A DNA stretch of 31,993 bases, from contig LXFE01000139.1 of the NCBI GenBank assembly GCA_001929475.1, positions 1-31,993 of the forward strand, given 5' to 3'. The stretch is from Neolecta irregularis DAH-3 (Eukaryota; Ascomycota; Neolectomycetes; Neolectales; Neolectaceae). Made by a program: the position numbers and the translations under genes. Position 1 is the stretch's first letter; each line of letters starts with the position of its first letter. Shown piece after piece: positions 9,464-21,595 of the stretch. Below the pieces are notes generated by a model that searched no databases, was not told the origin of the DNA, and saw only the letters and a list, made by a program, of their open reading frames with translations.

Positions 9464-12400
9464 ATGGGCATCCCAAAACGTAAAATCAAGCCTTTGGATG
9501 TTGAAAGAGAGATTAAAAAGATATCGAGAGCAAGTGGAGTCTCGATGGAGCAGCCAGAGAAGAGGAGAAAAACCGAAAAGGCAGTCGAATCAGGACTATT
9601 GCTACATAATGACGATGCCGATTTCCCCAGAGGTGGAGGATCAACTTTGACGCCTTTGGAGTATAAAGAAGCTGTGAATGAGGGTATCAGAGATCTTCTT
9701 TTCGAGGTATTCTGCCCCATGGATGCGTTTTTGATGTTTGAAGAATGAAAAGGGAACAAACGATTCTGGATCCAAGAAACGGAAACGGAGTAAAAAGGAT
9801 AACGACTCAAAACAACTTAACCAAGAGATCAAAGAGGGACCAAAAATCGAAGGATTGTCCTACAAAGTATTATTTATTTTGGAAGTGTCTAATTTTGTAG
9901 CGGGTAGTCCAAGGATCACAGATCCTCGGGCGAATATCTCAGATCAATTCTCTTGAGATGGTTGTTTCATTACCAAACAATTTATCCGCTTTCATTCCTA
10001 TTACTGCCATATCGCCCTTTCTTACTAAAAAGATTGAAACCTCAGCCGAAAACGAAACCTCGGATTCCGAGGAAATAGATATTCCACCTTTAGTTGATAT
10101 GTTTACTGTTGGTCAATGGGTTCGTGGAGCCGTAACCTCTTGTGAAACAGACAAGAACAAGAAGAGAATTACAATGAGCATTGAACCATCTGCTGCAAAT
10201 TTCGGGTTATCCACTGAAAATCTCGTACCCGGAATAGCAATTATGGCTTCTGTCAAAAGTATTGAAGATCATGGAATTGTGTGTGACGTCAATATTGAGA
10301 AAACCAGCGGGTTCGTCAAAAGGAAGGAATTTGGTCATTTTAAACGTATACTCGTGCAGTCTTTGGAAAAGCTGACCCCAAGACGATGACTTTAAAGAAG
10401 GTCAAACAATGCTAGTGTACCTAAAATCAGTATCAAATCGAATATTGCAATTATCTGTAAATCCTCCTGCAAGTGCAGTTACAGAAGCTCCCTCAATCGA
10501 TACCTTTTCACCTGGAACTCTAGCACAGGTTCTTATAACAGATGTGACTTCAAAGAGAGCACGCGGAAAAATTATGGGCCATCTCGATGCTACCATTGAT
10601 ATATTCCATTCCGGATGCATTACGGGAACAGACCTTCAGGAACGAATAAAGCAAGGACAAAAAGTATTTTCTTTTTCTCAATGTGGATTTCTGACTTGGA
10701 GATTTCTGCTCGTATTATATCCACATTTCCCGATGCTGAGCCACCAAAAGTTGCTGTATCCTTATTGCCACAGGTTTCTTTGCTAAATTCGACCGAAAAA
10801 CATCCCCTTGAAGCATTACCAATCGGCCTTATTCTTGAAGCAGTCAAAGTAAAAAGGGTCGAAGCCGACCTCGGATTATTCTGTGATGTAGGACTAGACG
10901 ACGTTCTTGGGTTTATTCATGTGATGGCACTGTAATATACCCTGCTGACTGGCTAAGATTTCGCGCATTTCTGATGGAAAAATCGAATTCCTCGAACCAA
11001 ACACAGGAAAGTACAAGGTTGGTGCACAACATAAAGCAAGGGTCATAGGATTCAATTCGGTCGATAATCTCTTTATTCTTTCTGCAGAACACTCTGTGAT
11101 TTCCAAGCCTTTTTTACGAATCAACGAAATTCATGTTGGCAACTTGGTCAACGGAAAAGTTTTAAAGATTATTCCCGCGGGTCTATTGGTTCAGCTTACC
11201 GATAAAATTACGGCCTTTGTGCCGAGTATCCACATGGCAGATATCGTGCTCCGCAATCCAGAGAAGAAATTCAAAGAAGGAGGAAAGGTCAAATGTAGAG
11301 TAAATGTTCACATTCTTTCGTAGTTCTAATTTCCAAGGTCCTTAAAACTGACGTACAAAAAAAGAAAGTCATTCTCACTCTAAAGAAAACTTTGATTCAT
11401 TCCGAGTATCCTATAATTACTTGCTACAAAGACGCCAAACAAGGCCAAAAGACAACCGGTGTTTTGTCAAAATTATTGACCAACGGCGCCGTTATCGAAT
11501 TTTATAACGGAGTCCATGCATTCCTTCCCGTTGCAGAGATGAGCGAGGCATATATTTCAGATCCGAAGGATCATTTCCATATCGGACAGACCATTACAGT
11601 TCATATACTTGACGTTGATGCAGCAGAAGAGAAGATCAAAGTTAGTTGTCGAGATCCAAAGTCTGTTTCGATTGGCAGGGGATTCTGTGAGATTTCTGTC
11701 GGGATAGTAGTTTCTGGGATCGTTGAATCGAAAACTGCCGAGGATGTCGTCGTAAGCATAACTGAATTGGAAGCCAAAGGCATTATTATCTTGGGCCATC
11801 TTTCCGATAGAGAAACAGATAAATGCAGAAAGCTGCAGAAGAAACTAAGAATCGGTCAAGTTATACATGAATTGGTTGTTCTCGAAAAAAACCTCGACAA
11901 GAAGTCTATCTATTTATCGGCGAAAAAGAGCTTGATTACAGCGGCAAAAGAGAATAAACTCCCAAAGAGTTTGGATGAATGCAAGATTGGAGACAAGTTT
12001 TATGGGTATGTTAAGAGCATTGCGAATTATGGATTATTCGTTGGATTTGCAGGTAATTTTTCAGGACTGGCCCTTCGACAGGTAGATGATAAAACTCGGT
12101 CTAGAGCTAATTTGCAGAATCTCGCGGATAATTATGTTTCTGTACCGGCCTCGGTGTTCTCGCAAAATCAATCCGTTACAGCGTATATCGTCGATATCGA
12201 CTATACCCAAAGTCGGGTTCAGTTGTCGCTGAAACCGATCGCCAAAAATTTGAAGATATCGAAGGAGATTCCGTCCAGTTTGAGCATCCTCGATCCGTCT
12301 ATCAAAAGCATCGATGACTTCAAGCCAGGACGGCTTACGAAAGCAAAGATCCTGTCAGTCAAAGAAACGCAAATCAACGTTGAATTATCTGGTTTTATAC

Positions 12401-14917
12401 AGGGAAGAATAGATAGCTCAGTCGTCTTCGACACATATGATGCAATTGTCGAACCAAAACATCCACTTAAGGATTTTAAAGTCGGTCAAATTATGGAAGT
12501 AATGGTCTTGGGGCAACACAGTGCAAAATATCGAAAGGGTCTTGCCATTACTCATAAAACTTCCAATGTTCGAACTGTTTTCGACCTTTCAATACGACCC
12601 TCCGATCTCAAAGCAAAGGAGGTCAAGCCCATTACTTTTGACTCTATTAAAGTGGGAAGTCATCCATGTGTCTTTATCAATAACATCACTGCTGAGGGCC
12701 TTTGGGTAAATATAACACCGACTATCCGCGGAAGAATCCAGGTCCTTGATATTTCTGATCATGTTGAAGGCCTCCAACGTCTCAACAAGCGCTACTCTAT
12801 CGGAATGGCACTTCAGACAAAGGTCACTGGTATCGATGAAAAGCTTTTTATTGCTCATCTTTCCTTGCGAGATAAACCTATCCTCAGCCACGAATCGATC
12901 AATGCCAGTAATCTACTTCCCGGAAGAGTTACCAAAATATCGGAACAGGGAATGATGGTACAATTAAGCGAGTCGATCATCGGTCGTGTGTTTCTTACAG
13001 ACATGAGTGATGACTTTTCGTCTGGAGCTCAATTCAAGAATGGCCAAATTGCACGGTTTTGTGTCCTTGATGTTGATCAAGCAAATCGAAAGATCGCCCT
13101 GTCCGCCAGAGCTTCTCGTGTCCTCTCTTCAAGTTCAAAAGTCGTTGATTTGGAGATCTTGTCAATGGATGATCTCAAAATCGGTCAAGTAGTTCGTGGA
13201 TTTATCAAAAATATCGCCGATAAAGGCCTCTTCATTTCTTTGAGCAGAAATGTGACCGCACGTGTCAAGATCTCTGAAATTTCAGACGATTATATAAAAG
13301 ACTGGAAGAAATTATTTAAGCCGATGCAACTCATCCAAGGGAAGATCATTAACTTGGATTCAAATTCTAAACAAGTTGAAATGAGTTTGAAGAATAGTGC
13401 AATGGGCACCGACTTGGGGCCACGTCTCGGTTTTACTGAATACAAGATCGGTCAAATAGTTGATGGTACTGTGAGGAAAGTTGAAGAATTCGGCGTATTC
13501 ATTCATATCAACGGCAGCGCGAATGTGAGCGGACTGTGTCATCGCTCTGAAGTACACATTCGTTTCCCGACATATAGCTCACATATTTAGATCTCTGAGA
13601 ATAAGGTTACCGATGCTAAAGAACTATTCAGCGAAGGCGATTTGGTCAAGGCTAAAATCCTCAAGATTGACGTTGAAAATCGCAAAATTTCATTTGGACT
13701 AAAACCTTCATACTTCATGACTGAAGATGTTGAAATGGAGGTAGATGTGCAACCTGTGGATTTCAATTCGGATGAAGAATTTGACATCGAAAATGAATTC
13801 GATGATAAGGAAAAATCACCCAATAGCATGATTGAGCCCATCGGCAGGAATGATCAAGCAGTAGAACCACTGGCGCTTGAAGGGTTTGATTGGAATGGAG
13901 AAACAATGGACGATTTAATGGCTCAACCAGAGCAGATATCGGAATCCGAAAATGACGGCTCTACTGAAGCTCGTAGGAAGAAAAAGCGCAAGAAGACTAC
14001 GATTCCTATAGATAGAACGGCAGATCTTTCTACCAAAACGCCAGAAAGTGCAGCAGATTACGAAAGGTTAATTCTCGGCTCACCAAATTCCTCGTACTTG
14101 TGGGTTAATTATATGGCATTTCTTCTGCAATTCTCAGATATCGAAAAGGCCAGAGAAATAGGCCATCGAGCCCTCAAGACAATACATTTTCGTGAAGAAG
14201 AGGAGAAAATGAATGTCTGGATTGCATTTCTTAATCTCGAGAACGCTTTCGGAACTGAAAACACATTGGAAGAAACCTTTAAGAAAGCGTGTCAGTATAA
14301 TGATGCAAAAAAGATGCACTTTCACCTCACTAATATTCTAAGAGAGGCTTTAAAGTTTGAAAAAGCAGATCAGTGTTGGAATGTTATGATAAAGAAGTTT
14401 CGCACAAGCTGTAAAGTTTGGCTTGGATATGCTCAATTCTTGATCGATCACGCTGATGTGGATGCTGCCAGAGAATTGCTTCCTCGGAGTAAGAAGAGTC
14501 TCCCAGAACGAAAGTGTATGTTTCACTCTTTTCTTATCTTCTGATAAACAAGACATTAAAATAACTAAGCGATTTGCCCAACTTGAATTCCGAAGCGGAG
14601 ATCCTGAACGTGGTCGCACTATATTCGAAGGTCTTCTCAGTGATCACCCAAAACGGCTGGATCTCTGGAACGTGCTGATAGATCTGGAAACGAAACAGGA
14701 TAACAAGGACGGTGTTCGGTAAGGACTGTTGCCTTTTTTTCTCTAATCTTTTCTTAGTAGGTTATTCCAGAGAGTTCTTTCGCTCAGCCTATCGTCGAAA
14801 AATGCCAAGTCTCTATTCAAAAAATGGCTTGCTTTTGAAAAACGGCATGGCGATGAGAGAACTGTTGAAGATGTTAAGAGAAGGGCTATTGAGTATGTCG
14901 AGACTCTTGGTACCTAA
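9464..14917 (+). CDS. RRP5: rRNA biogenesis protein RRP5
   Basis: RRP5 binds pre-rRNA and is needed for early cleavages of both 18S and 5.8S/25S pathways in the nucleolus. Ten exons (9464-9706, 9744-9866, 9901-10345, 10383-10663, 10702-10920, 10958-11299, 11338-13551, 13591-14515, 14553-14718, 14761-14917) with introns of 34 to 42 nt give 1704 residues, close to the usual family length. A basic N-terminus (KKRKRSKKD) precedes a long array of S1 RNA-binding repeats; diagnostic joints include RISQINSLEMVVSLPNNL and VLGFIHISRISDGKI. An acidic, then basic linker (SEENDG-like, RRKKKRKKTT) leads to C-terminal HAT/TPR repeats (PDSAADYERLIL-like, GDPERGRTIFEGLL, HPKRLDLWNVLIDLE). Each frame change is explained by one GT..AG intron, so the gene is intact. 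The last intron has a TAGTAG acceptor. Confidence 0.95.
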
Positions 14918-15077
14918 TAGACACGGCGTTTACATAATCATAAACTGTATCTACTGTATGACATTCAACATATAATGATTTGAATAGCGCAGCCCTCGAT
15001 CCCTACTTATATTTACAGTCCCGTGACTCTGTTGCAATCGTACAACGTTTAATGTGTTTCGCAGTTCAATAACTACG

Positions 15078-16323
15078 ATGTCTCGTCAACCTCAAGGAGT
15101 GAATCCCCAAGAACAGCACTCCGTAATTCTAGTAACTGGTGAGACCGATTTGGTGGTCAATACGCGTCCTGACTCAGCACAGCCGGATATGACCACACAA
15201 TTCGATTCTGGGAAGCACTGAGTGGGATTTGTTTAAGGACGATACAACATACGGACTCTGTGAGTACTATAAAAAGGGTAGAAAGGTCTGGACTGATCAA
15301 GGCGATATAGCAAGTGAATCGCCTATGTATCAGCCCTGATAAACGATATCTTGCAGTTGCGGGTATATCACACTCTCCTCCATCATCCTGATCAGCATAG
15401 GTCACATTTCTGTAAAACTATATGACATAGCGAATCCAAATGCTCCTCATGCATGGCCCCAGAATTCAAATCCCTTGATCTTTAGATTACCTTTGAGGGT
15501 CACACAGGCAATGTAACCGCAGTTCAGTTCCACTGTGAAGGCAAATGGATGGTAACCTCATCGGAAGATGGCACTGTGAAAATCTGGGATATTCGTAGCC
15601 CAAGTGTACAAAGAAATTATGATCATGGTGCACCAGTTAATGATGTCGTTATACATCCCAACCAGGGTGAATTACTTAGCTGTGATCAGAAGGGAATCCT
15701 CAGAGTTTGGGACCTTGGTCAGAATAGCTGTATCCACCAGTTTGTATGCTGTTCTTGCCTTGTGATGGCTTACTTATTGAAGGTTCCAGAGGAAGATGAG
15801 CCTATGAGAAGCTTAACAGTTGCAACAGATGGATCTTTATGTATTGCTGGAAACAATCGCGTATCATATTATTATCTGAGGCAATTCTTCTGACCTTGGT
15901 AGGGTATATGCTATGTTTGGCGGATGTCTTCGACAAACGATGCAACTTCGCTTCATCCGATTACCAAATTCCAAGCGCATACGAAATATCTTACCCGGTG
16001 CCTCTTGTCGCCTGATGTCAAACATCTTGCGACCTGTAGTGCGGATACGAGTGTGAAAATATGGAATACAGAAACTTTCCAAATGGAGAAAAAATTGGAA
16101 GGTCATCAGCGTTGGGTTTGGGATTGTGCATTTAGTGCAGATTCCGCATACCTGGTGACAGGTATACTTTCATATTGACTAGCTTTATACTGATTCCGGA
16201 ATAGCGAGCTCAGACCATGTCTCAAGACTATGGGAGCTCAACTCAGGAGAGACAATTAGACAATACAGCGGTCATCATAAAGCAGCCGTGTGTGTTGCGT
16301 TGAACGATTACCAGATATATTGA
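15078..16323 (+). CDS. LST8: TOR complex subunit LST8 (WD40 beta-propeller)
   Basis: LST8 binds and stabilises the TOR kinase domain in TORC1 and TORC2. Eight exons (15078-15138, 15183-15259, 15311-15362, 15401-15450, 15486-15743, 15783-15860, 15903-16161, 16205-16323) give 317 residues and seven WD repeats. Recognisable stretches are [80 protein letters not shown] and [19 protein letters not shown]. The protein ends [11 protein letters not shown]. The introns are 35 to 51 nt, slightly longer than elsewhere. The fourth (15451-15485) has no GT donor in reach and is best read as a GC..AG intron (GCATGG..TTTAG). The fifth (39 nt) is stop-free and in frame. A near-universal, highly conserved gene, so the exon model is firm. 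Confidence 0.94.
15451..15485 (+). other. Probable GC-AG intron in LST8
   Basis: The frames before and after must be joined between DIANPNAPH and ITFEGHTGN, yet no GT lies in the needed interval. Removing GCATGG..TTTAG (35 nt) restores frame and the conserved WD-repeat spacing. Confidence 0.7.
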
Positions 16324-16882
16324 AACAGAGCAGCTCACATGTATTATTATGGATAGAGCGGTATTTGTGTTGCAAAGATATCTTGTGACCTTACTACTAT
16401 TGCAATTCCCCTATCCTTCATATCTTACATTTACTGGACCCTCTCGTAATGCTTTGACAGACTACCTGTAAGTTTCCTAACATCTATCAAGATTTTCATC
16501 AGTTTCAACTCCCAATGTTTCACATGCAAGATATCCCTAATAGTAATATATTCTTAAGCGTATTATTACAACTTCGAGGGTCACAGACTTGAGATTGTAC
16601 TGTTGAAAATGAGCAATAATTAGGGATGATTAAGTAGCGAAGGGCTGAATTCCGAATTAAGTGAGAATCGCGCTTCTTCGATCAACAGAAACGAAACGAA
16701 ATGGAAGAGAAATTTAAATTTCAAGCCTCACCAAAGCCTCTTGCGAGTTGCACTGACTAGCTCCTGTTAGTATAACCACTACTTGACATTCATCGACCTG
16801 AGTCCGCTCTACATCACTTCTCACTCTCACTTCTCACCTCACATCCTCTATATAGTCCTTCAATATCCCTACATTCTTTGAT
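16324..16882. other. Intergenic region with CT-rich core promoter
   Basis: About 560 bp after LST8. Nothing coding is visible in the first 400 bp. From about 16806 to 16868 there is a strongly pyrimidine-rich block (repeated CTCACTTCTCAC-type units) with TATATAG at about 16850, roughly 30 bp before the ATG at 16883. CT blocks just upstream of starts are typical of fungal core promoters. Confidence 0.5.
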
Positions 16883-17750
16883 ATGCCTCATATCACTTCC
16901 ATGACGGACAGTGAGGCATGCAATGTCCCGACAACTAAAACACTCAGTAATAAATGCTCTCAAAAGACGAAATTGCAGAGCAGTATACTTAACAGCACAA
17001 GTATGCTATCACAGGAAACCCCTATGGAACTCGAACCCCAACTAACAAAGCATAAATCCCGTTTATTTCACCCCTGACCTATGGTTGTAGCGATCGGACG
17101 ATTCGGAAGGGGCGTCAACCTTCCATCATATTTCGCTGTATTCCTTTTATTTTCTGTTTGACACCAAATGCAAATCGACTCAATAGGAATACAAAGACTG
17201 CATTTATTACTTCTCTCGAGTACAGGGCCTCTGCCGGAGGCGTGTATGCTATTCTAAAGTCTGAACTTGGGGGTCGAGTCCTTAAACTCAATAAATATTT
17301 ACCTGCTTCAATTCGAGTTGGTCGTCTTGGGGGCTCAAAGGTCTATCGGCCTGTTGATGCAAGTGAAATTTACGGGCTGGAATTTACGGACCTTCTTAGC
17401 TTCATCAGTAAAGGGCTTGAGTACGAGTCATTCCTTTCTTTGGAATAAAAACTCACTCTAGCTCACTTTATGAGGCTGGCCTATTGAATGCCGAGACAAC
17501 TACTGAAGTAATATCTACAATTGACAATCTAGAGATTTTTGTCAATGAAATCATTGGTTATGGTGGGTTCAATTACGAGGACGACATCAAGTTGATGGAA
17601 TTTGAATATTTAAGCGGAAAGCTGTTGAATATGCTCGGTTCCAAAAGGGAGGTTGTATGGCTCGTCAACCAGGAGGTCCGACGTGTCAGAGAACAGTTCT
17701 TGACAAAATTCCCGGAAGCTGATGTTGGTTGGGAGGTTGCAAGACTTTAG
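16883..17750 (+). CDS. Unrecognised protein with a hydrophobic segment
   Basis: I do not recognise this protein. Frames join in one consistent way as exons 16883-17060, 17091-17155, 17197-17420 and 17462-17750 (introns 30, 41, 41 nt), giving 251 residues. The first 60 residues are hydrophilic, Ser/Thr-rich, low complexity. Residues about 73 to 95 (LPSYFAVFLLFSTAFITSL) are hydrophobic and could be a membrane anchor. The rest is a mixed globular-looking region (GGRVLKLNKYLPASIRVGRL, DASEIYGLEFTDLL) and an acidic then helical C-terminus (VVWLVNQEVRRVREQFL). The start lies behind a CT-rich promoter. A shorter version could start at the Met at 17081, inside the proposed first intron. Frame fit across three joints supports expression, but the function is unknown. 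Confidence 0.5.
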
Positions 17751-18655
17751 GAAACGAATTTTGATGAACACATCGTGTATTACACGCCATAAATTTGAGC
17801 ATAATGAAGTTGTCTCGCTGAAGGTCCTCTCGTTGATTTCTTCATATATAAAGAAAAATTGTACATTACAAACAGCTGAAATATTCAACAGAACAAAACA
17901 CACCTTGGTAATTGAGAAATAGCAAACGACTCACTTGATGTAAACTTGGACACAGACGAGTCTATTTATAACCGCCTATTTATGCTAAAGCTTGTTCCAC
18001 AACTCTCACCTTCCATTCATTCTTCAAGTAACCAAAGTTGGTAAATTTATTCAATTCGTCTACATTAACCAAGAGAATAGTCACCTCTCCTTCCTCAGCT
18101 ACAAACCTGCTGTTTTACAAGGTTCCAGTTCTTCTCCATTGATCTGTTTACAAGATCGATTTTACCATATGGATGTACTTGGAGAATGTACCTCGCAGGA
18201 GATGACTCGGACCGGCGAGTGATTTTCAACTCTCTGCTTTCGTCATCACAACTAAAGGAGATACGTATCCAGCGTGACAGGACCATAGCGGATGCGAGCA
18301 GGATAACGCGGTAGAATGACAGGAGTGGGACGGATACTGGGGAACTGAGGTTTTCGAGTGCTGTGAATTAGACTCTACGGGCAAAGAGAGGCGATTGAAG
18401 GATGGTCTGATAGAAGAGAGATGGTTCTCGAAGTGGTTTCCAGTCGTGAAGTCTTTTCTCTGTTGAGTATGTCTAGCTTTAACGTGTTCGATTTGCTATG
18501 GTAGAAGAAATACACGAGTCTGTTATAAATCCTATGATGAAAAGGATCTAGACGATCTATGTAGCTAGCTCAGAAAAGAGATACTCACCCTAAACTGCCC
18601 AAATAGTTATCTTTCGTTGACATATATTAATCAGCAACCTCATCTGTCCAAAATA
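17751..18655. other. Unresolved 905-bp region before the JmjC gene
   Basis: There is no confident gene here. The minus strand holds several short open segments that can be joined (see 17980-18358). The plus strand has only short frames without family signal. The last 100 bp or so must contain the JmjC gene promoter. Confidence 0.4.
17980..18358 (-). CDS. Possible small multi-exon gene, unidentified
   Basis: On the minus strand one frame reads STRKPQFPSIRPTPVILPR then YPARIRYGPVTLDTYLL (about 18358 to 18256). A second reads HLLRGTFSKYIHMVKSI, and a third reads VAEEGEVTILLVNVDELN and continues to FGYLKNEWKVRVVEQALA with a stop at 17980-17982. The phases allow joining by two introns of about 45 nt, but the splice sites are weak and I find no start codon with confidence. 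The peptide composition looks more protein-like than chance. It could be a small organellar or ribosomal protein, but I have no family match. Confidence 0.25.
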
Positions 18656-21359
18656 ATGATGTCAGATGGATATAAACAGAAGAAACCACCAGTAAGTCAA
18701 GAGGAGAAGAGATTGGCTTCTGAATATAAGGCCGTTATACCCGCGAGTTTCAATTTTGATGAGTGGATCGATAAATCAAAGAATGTTAAGCATGCCTTAC
18801 GTATAGATACAATGGAAAAGACCGTGAGCGAAATCAACGAAATTATAGAGGAGTACACAATGCGTAAACAAATACCGTTGGTTCTGGAGAACTGGCACAA
18901 GAAGGATAATTGGGATAAAACAAAGTTTTCGAAATCCTTTTTAGAGAGGAAAAACATGAGTATGTAGTTGCAAATTTCCCCGTCATGCTGAAATTAGAAA
19001 TAAATGTCAAAAACATCGATACTAAAAAAGAAATTACTGTTCGAATGAAGGAATATCTCGGCCAGCTAGATAAACTTACAGTCCCATTTGCGGATGAGAA
19101 GTCGAAACTCAAACAAGTCAGATTATATGCAAAAGATCTCGACTCGCCGTGGGAATGGAATGAAAGCCTTAAATCTCTTCTACCTGATACCTTGACCTAC
19201 ATGGGACCTCACGATTTAATGGGTAAAATATTTCTTACATAATCATGTTGAAGCTCAGCCAACCTTCCTTCTGAAGCGCGAGCCGAGAATATGATGCTTT
19301 ACATTGGCCACGAAGCAACATTGTATGATTATTTCTTCGTTTCAATATTGACTAATAAGCACGCCTGCTCACAAGGACATGTGTGCGTGTATCGGCCACA
19401 ATTTGATGATGTTTGCCGACGGCGTGAGTGTTTCGGTTTGGTTTATGTTTGCTTCGGTAGACCGTCAAGCAGCAAAAGCATACTTTCGAATGCTCGGTCA
19501 TGATCTTGATACAGAAGCATATTTTGCAAGCCCAGAAGAACTTGCTAAAGCGCCATTTACTGTTCATGTTGTTCAGCAAAGAGTTGGTGACTTCGTTGTC
19601 GTCCCACCTTTATGTGCCCATCAGGTGTATAATCGGGGGACATGTACAATCAAGGCCGCCTGGAACCGCACAACTGCTGATACACTGGAGTTAGCTCTGA
19701 AGGAAGCATTGCCCGCATATCGAATGTATGTTTCCAGTAATCCATAGTGACCACTAGGGTATGCCGAGATGAGCAGTATAACAACAAAGCTATCGTTCAT
19801 GCCTCTCTTGTTAATTTTCACAAAACTCGGGAACCGAATCAGTCGGTTGGAGACCACAAAAGTATACATCAGCTATTACGTCTTTATAGAGATATTGTTC
19901 TGGAAGAGTCTCTGCCATCCAAAATCACGTCTCCAAAGATCAAGAAAATCAACCATGATTATGGAGTTGTATGCGGATTCTGCAGACTCAATATTTTTAA
20001 TCGCTTTCTTGCTTGCAAGTCATGTGTTGTTAGGGAAGACGGTTGCGATGACGACGAATTCGAGATTTGCTTGAGTTGCTATGCGGAAGGTCGAACCTGT
20101 AAATGTATCTCTGGTCAGGAATTCATCGAGATGCGGCCCATGGAAGATCTTATTAATATCTATGAATTGACAAGGTTGAAGCTCGGAGACTTGGCAGGCG
20201 AATTAAACTCATTGACGGTGGAACTCGAAGCGTTGTTTGTTCTCTTGCTGATTTCTTTTGACCTACTAGTACTAAATCTCGTAAATCTGTCGCTCAAATC
20301 GTATATGAGCAACTATCACTTCGACCTACGCGTGCGGAAAGAGGCTTCATGCCAACAATGGCATGTCATAGCTGCAAGGCACCTCACTCTGAATGGTCCA
20401 GTGCAATTTGCTCAACATGCAATCGAGGTTTCTGTTACGGGTTTCTTTTTCGTAACTTTGATATTCAGCCACTCCACGTTCTTTCCGATCCAAAATGGTC
20501 TTGTCCAGTGTGTCAAAAGAGGTGCAATTGTGCTGCCTGTAGACGTAACCCTGAAATGATGCCTTATGAGCCTCAACGAATGTTCATCGGAACAAATACG
20601 AAAAGAGTTCGAGATAACAGATGCGTCGAAAACTTTGTGGATTATTCCAAAACGAATGAGAGATACTTTTCCGAAAAGAAGAGTAGCACTACGAAATCTG
20701 GGAATGTAAGTCCAGTATTGAGAAAAAGACATGCAAGCGTTGGCAATAATATCGCTGATGAAGGTAAGAAAACGTCGAAGTCCTCAAAATCAAAGACTAT
20801 CCGAACATCTCCTAGCACGGATTCTTCTAGTTCCTCCGCCAAATGCGTTCATGATGGATCAAATGTGTCCAAACCCCACTCCCTTGAGGCTACTCTGAAG
20901 TCTAAGAATGATCCAGCGAGCTTGATTCAAGAAAGTAGTCCGCGCAAAGTGTCTACGACTGTTCGACGGAATGAACCATTGGAGATCTCAACATCGACTG
21001 TTGACTTTGAAGACTTGAAGATGAATCATGTGTCCCCTTTGACTCCAGTCAACGATGGAACATTCTTATCCTTGGCTGACATGGATATTGTTCAACCGAC
21101 CCAACTGGAGTGTGCAAATCAGACTAGCCGGGGTCTAAATGCATGTCAATCTGCTTTTCAACTCGAGGATCTAACAGCCGGAAATCCCACTTCGCCCTGG
21201 GATCCAGACCCTTATTTGGATCACGTGAGTAGTTTTGCTGTTACCCCGCCAAGGCAAGAGAACAGGGCCCATTCGACTGCTACCCCGCTCTTGGAAACCC
21301 AACTAGAACCTCCAACCAAAAAACAAAAAATGATCCAGTTCACTAGAAGTGCTCTATGA
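18656..21359 (+). CDS. JmjC-domain protein with cysteine-rich zinc domains (zf-4CXXC_R1 type)
   Basis: A probable Fe(II)/2-oxoglutarate dioxygenase, related by domain layout to fungal JmjC histone demethylase-like proteins. Exons 18656-18959, 18998-19222, 19259-19322, 19360-19725, 19758-20231 and 20270-21359 (introns 38, 36, 37, 32, 38 nt) give 840 residues. The JmjC core shows iron ligands HxD in TPAHKDM (His202, Asp204) and the distal His in VPPLCAHQVYNRG (His285), so it may be active. Next come a zinc-binding block (CGFCRLNIFNRFLACKSC, CLSCYAEGRTCKC) and a second one (CHSCKAPHSEWSSAICSTC, CPVCQKRCNCAACRR) of zf-4CXXC_R1 type. The C-terminal 250 residues are Ser/Lys-rich and disordered, ending KKQKMIQFTRSAL. 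The methyl-lysine target is unknown. It may extend into the RG-rich gene downstream. Confidence 0.86.
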
Positions 21360-21595
21360 ACTGTGATGGTGCAAGTCTAGGACCAGGAGGAATCAAAGCT
21401 GATGGCTTATGACAAGGAGTATGATTATTGGTATTTAATTCTTTTACATACCATCTGGAATGTATGCTTACCTTTGCCTTTTCCTGATGTAGTGGTTCGA
21501 AGTCAGTACCTGTAACCCTGAGTGCATCGATTGAGCTTGATAATTTTCCAATTTACAGCAAAAGGCTGCTGAGATATTCCCCTCAAAGCAAAAAG

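Noticed and set aside
9464-14917. Many overlapping frame changes suggesting an RRP5 pseudogene
   Set aside because: Each change coincides with a GT..AG segment of 34 to 42 nt whose removal restores frame and family motifs; there are no other stops.
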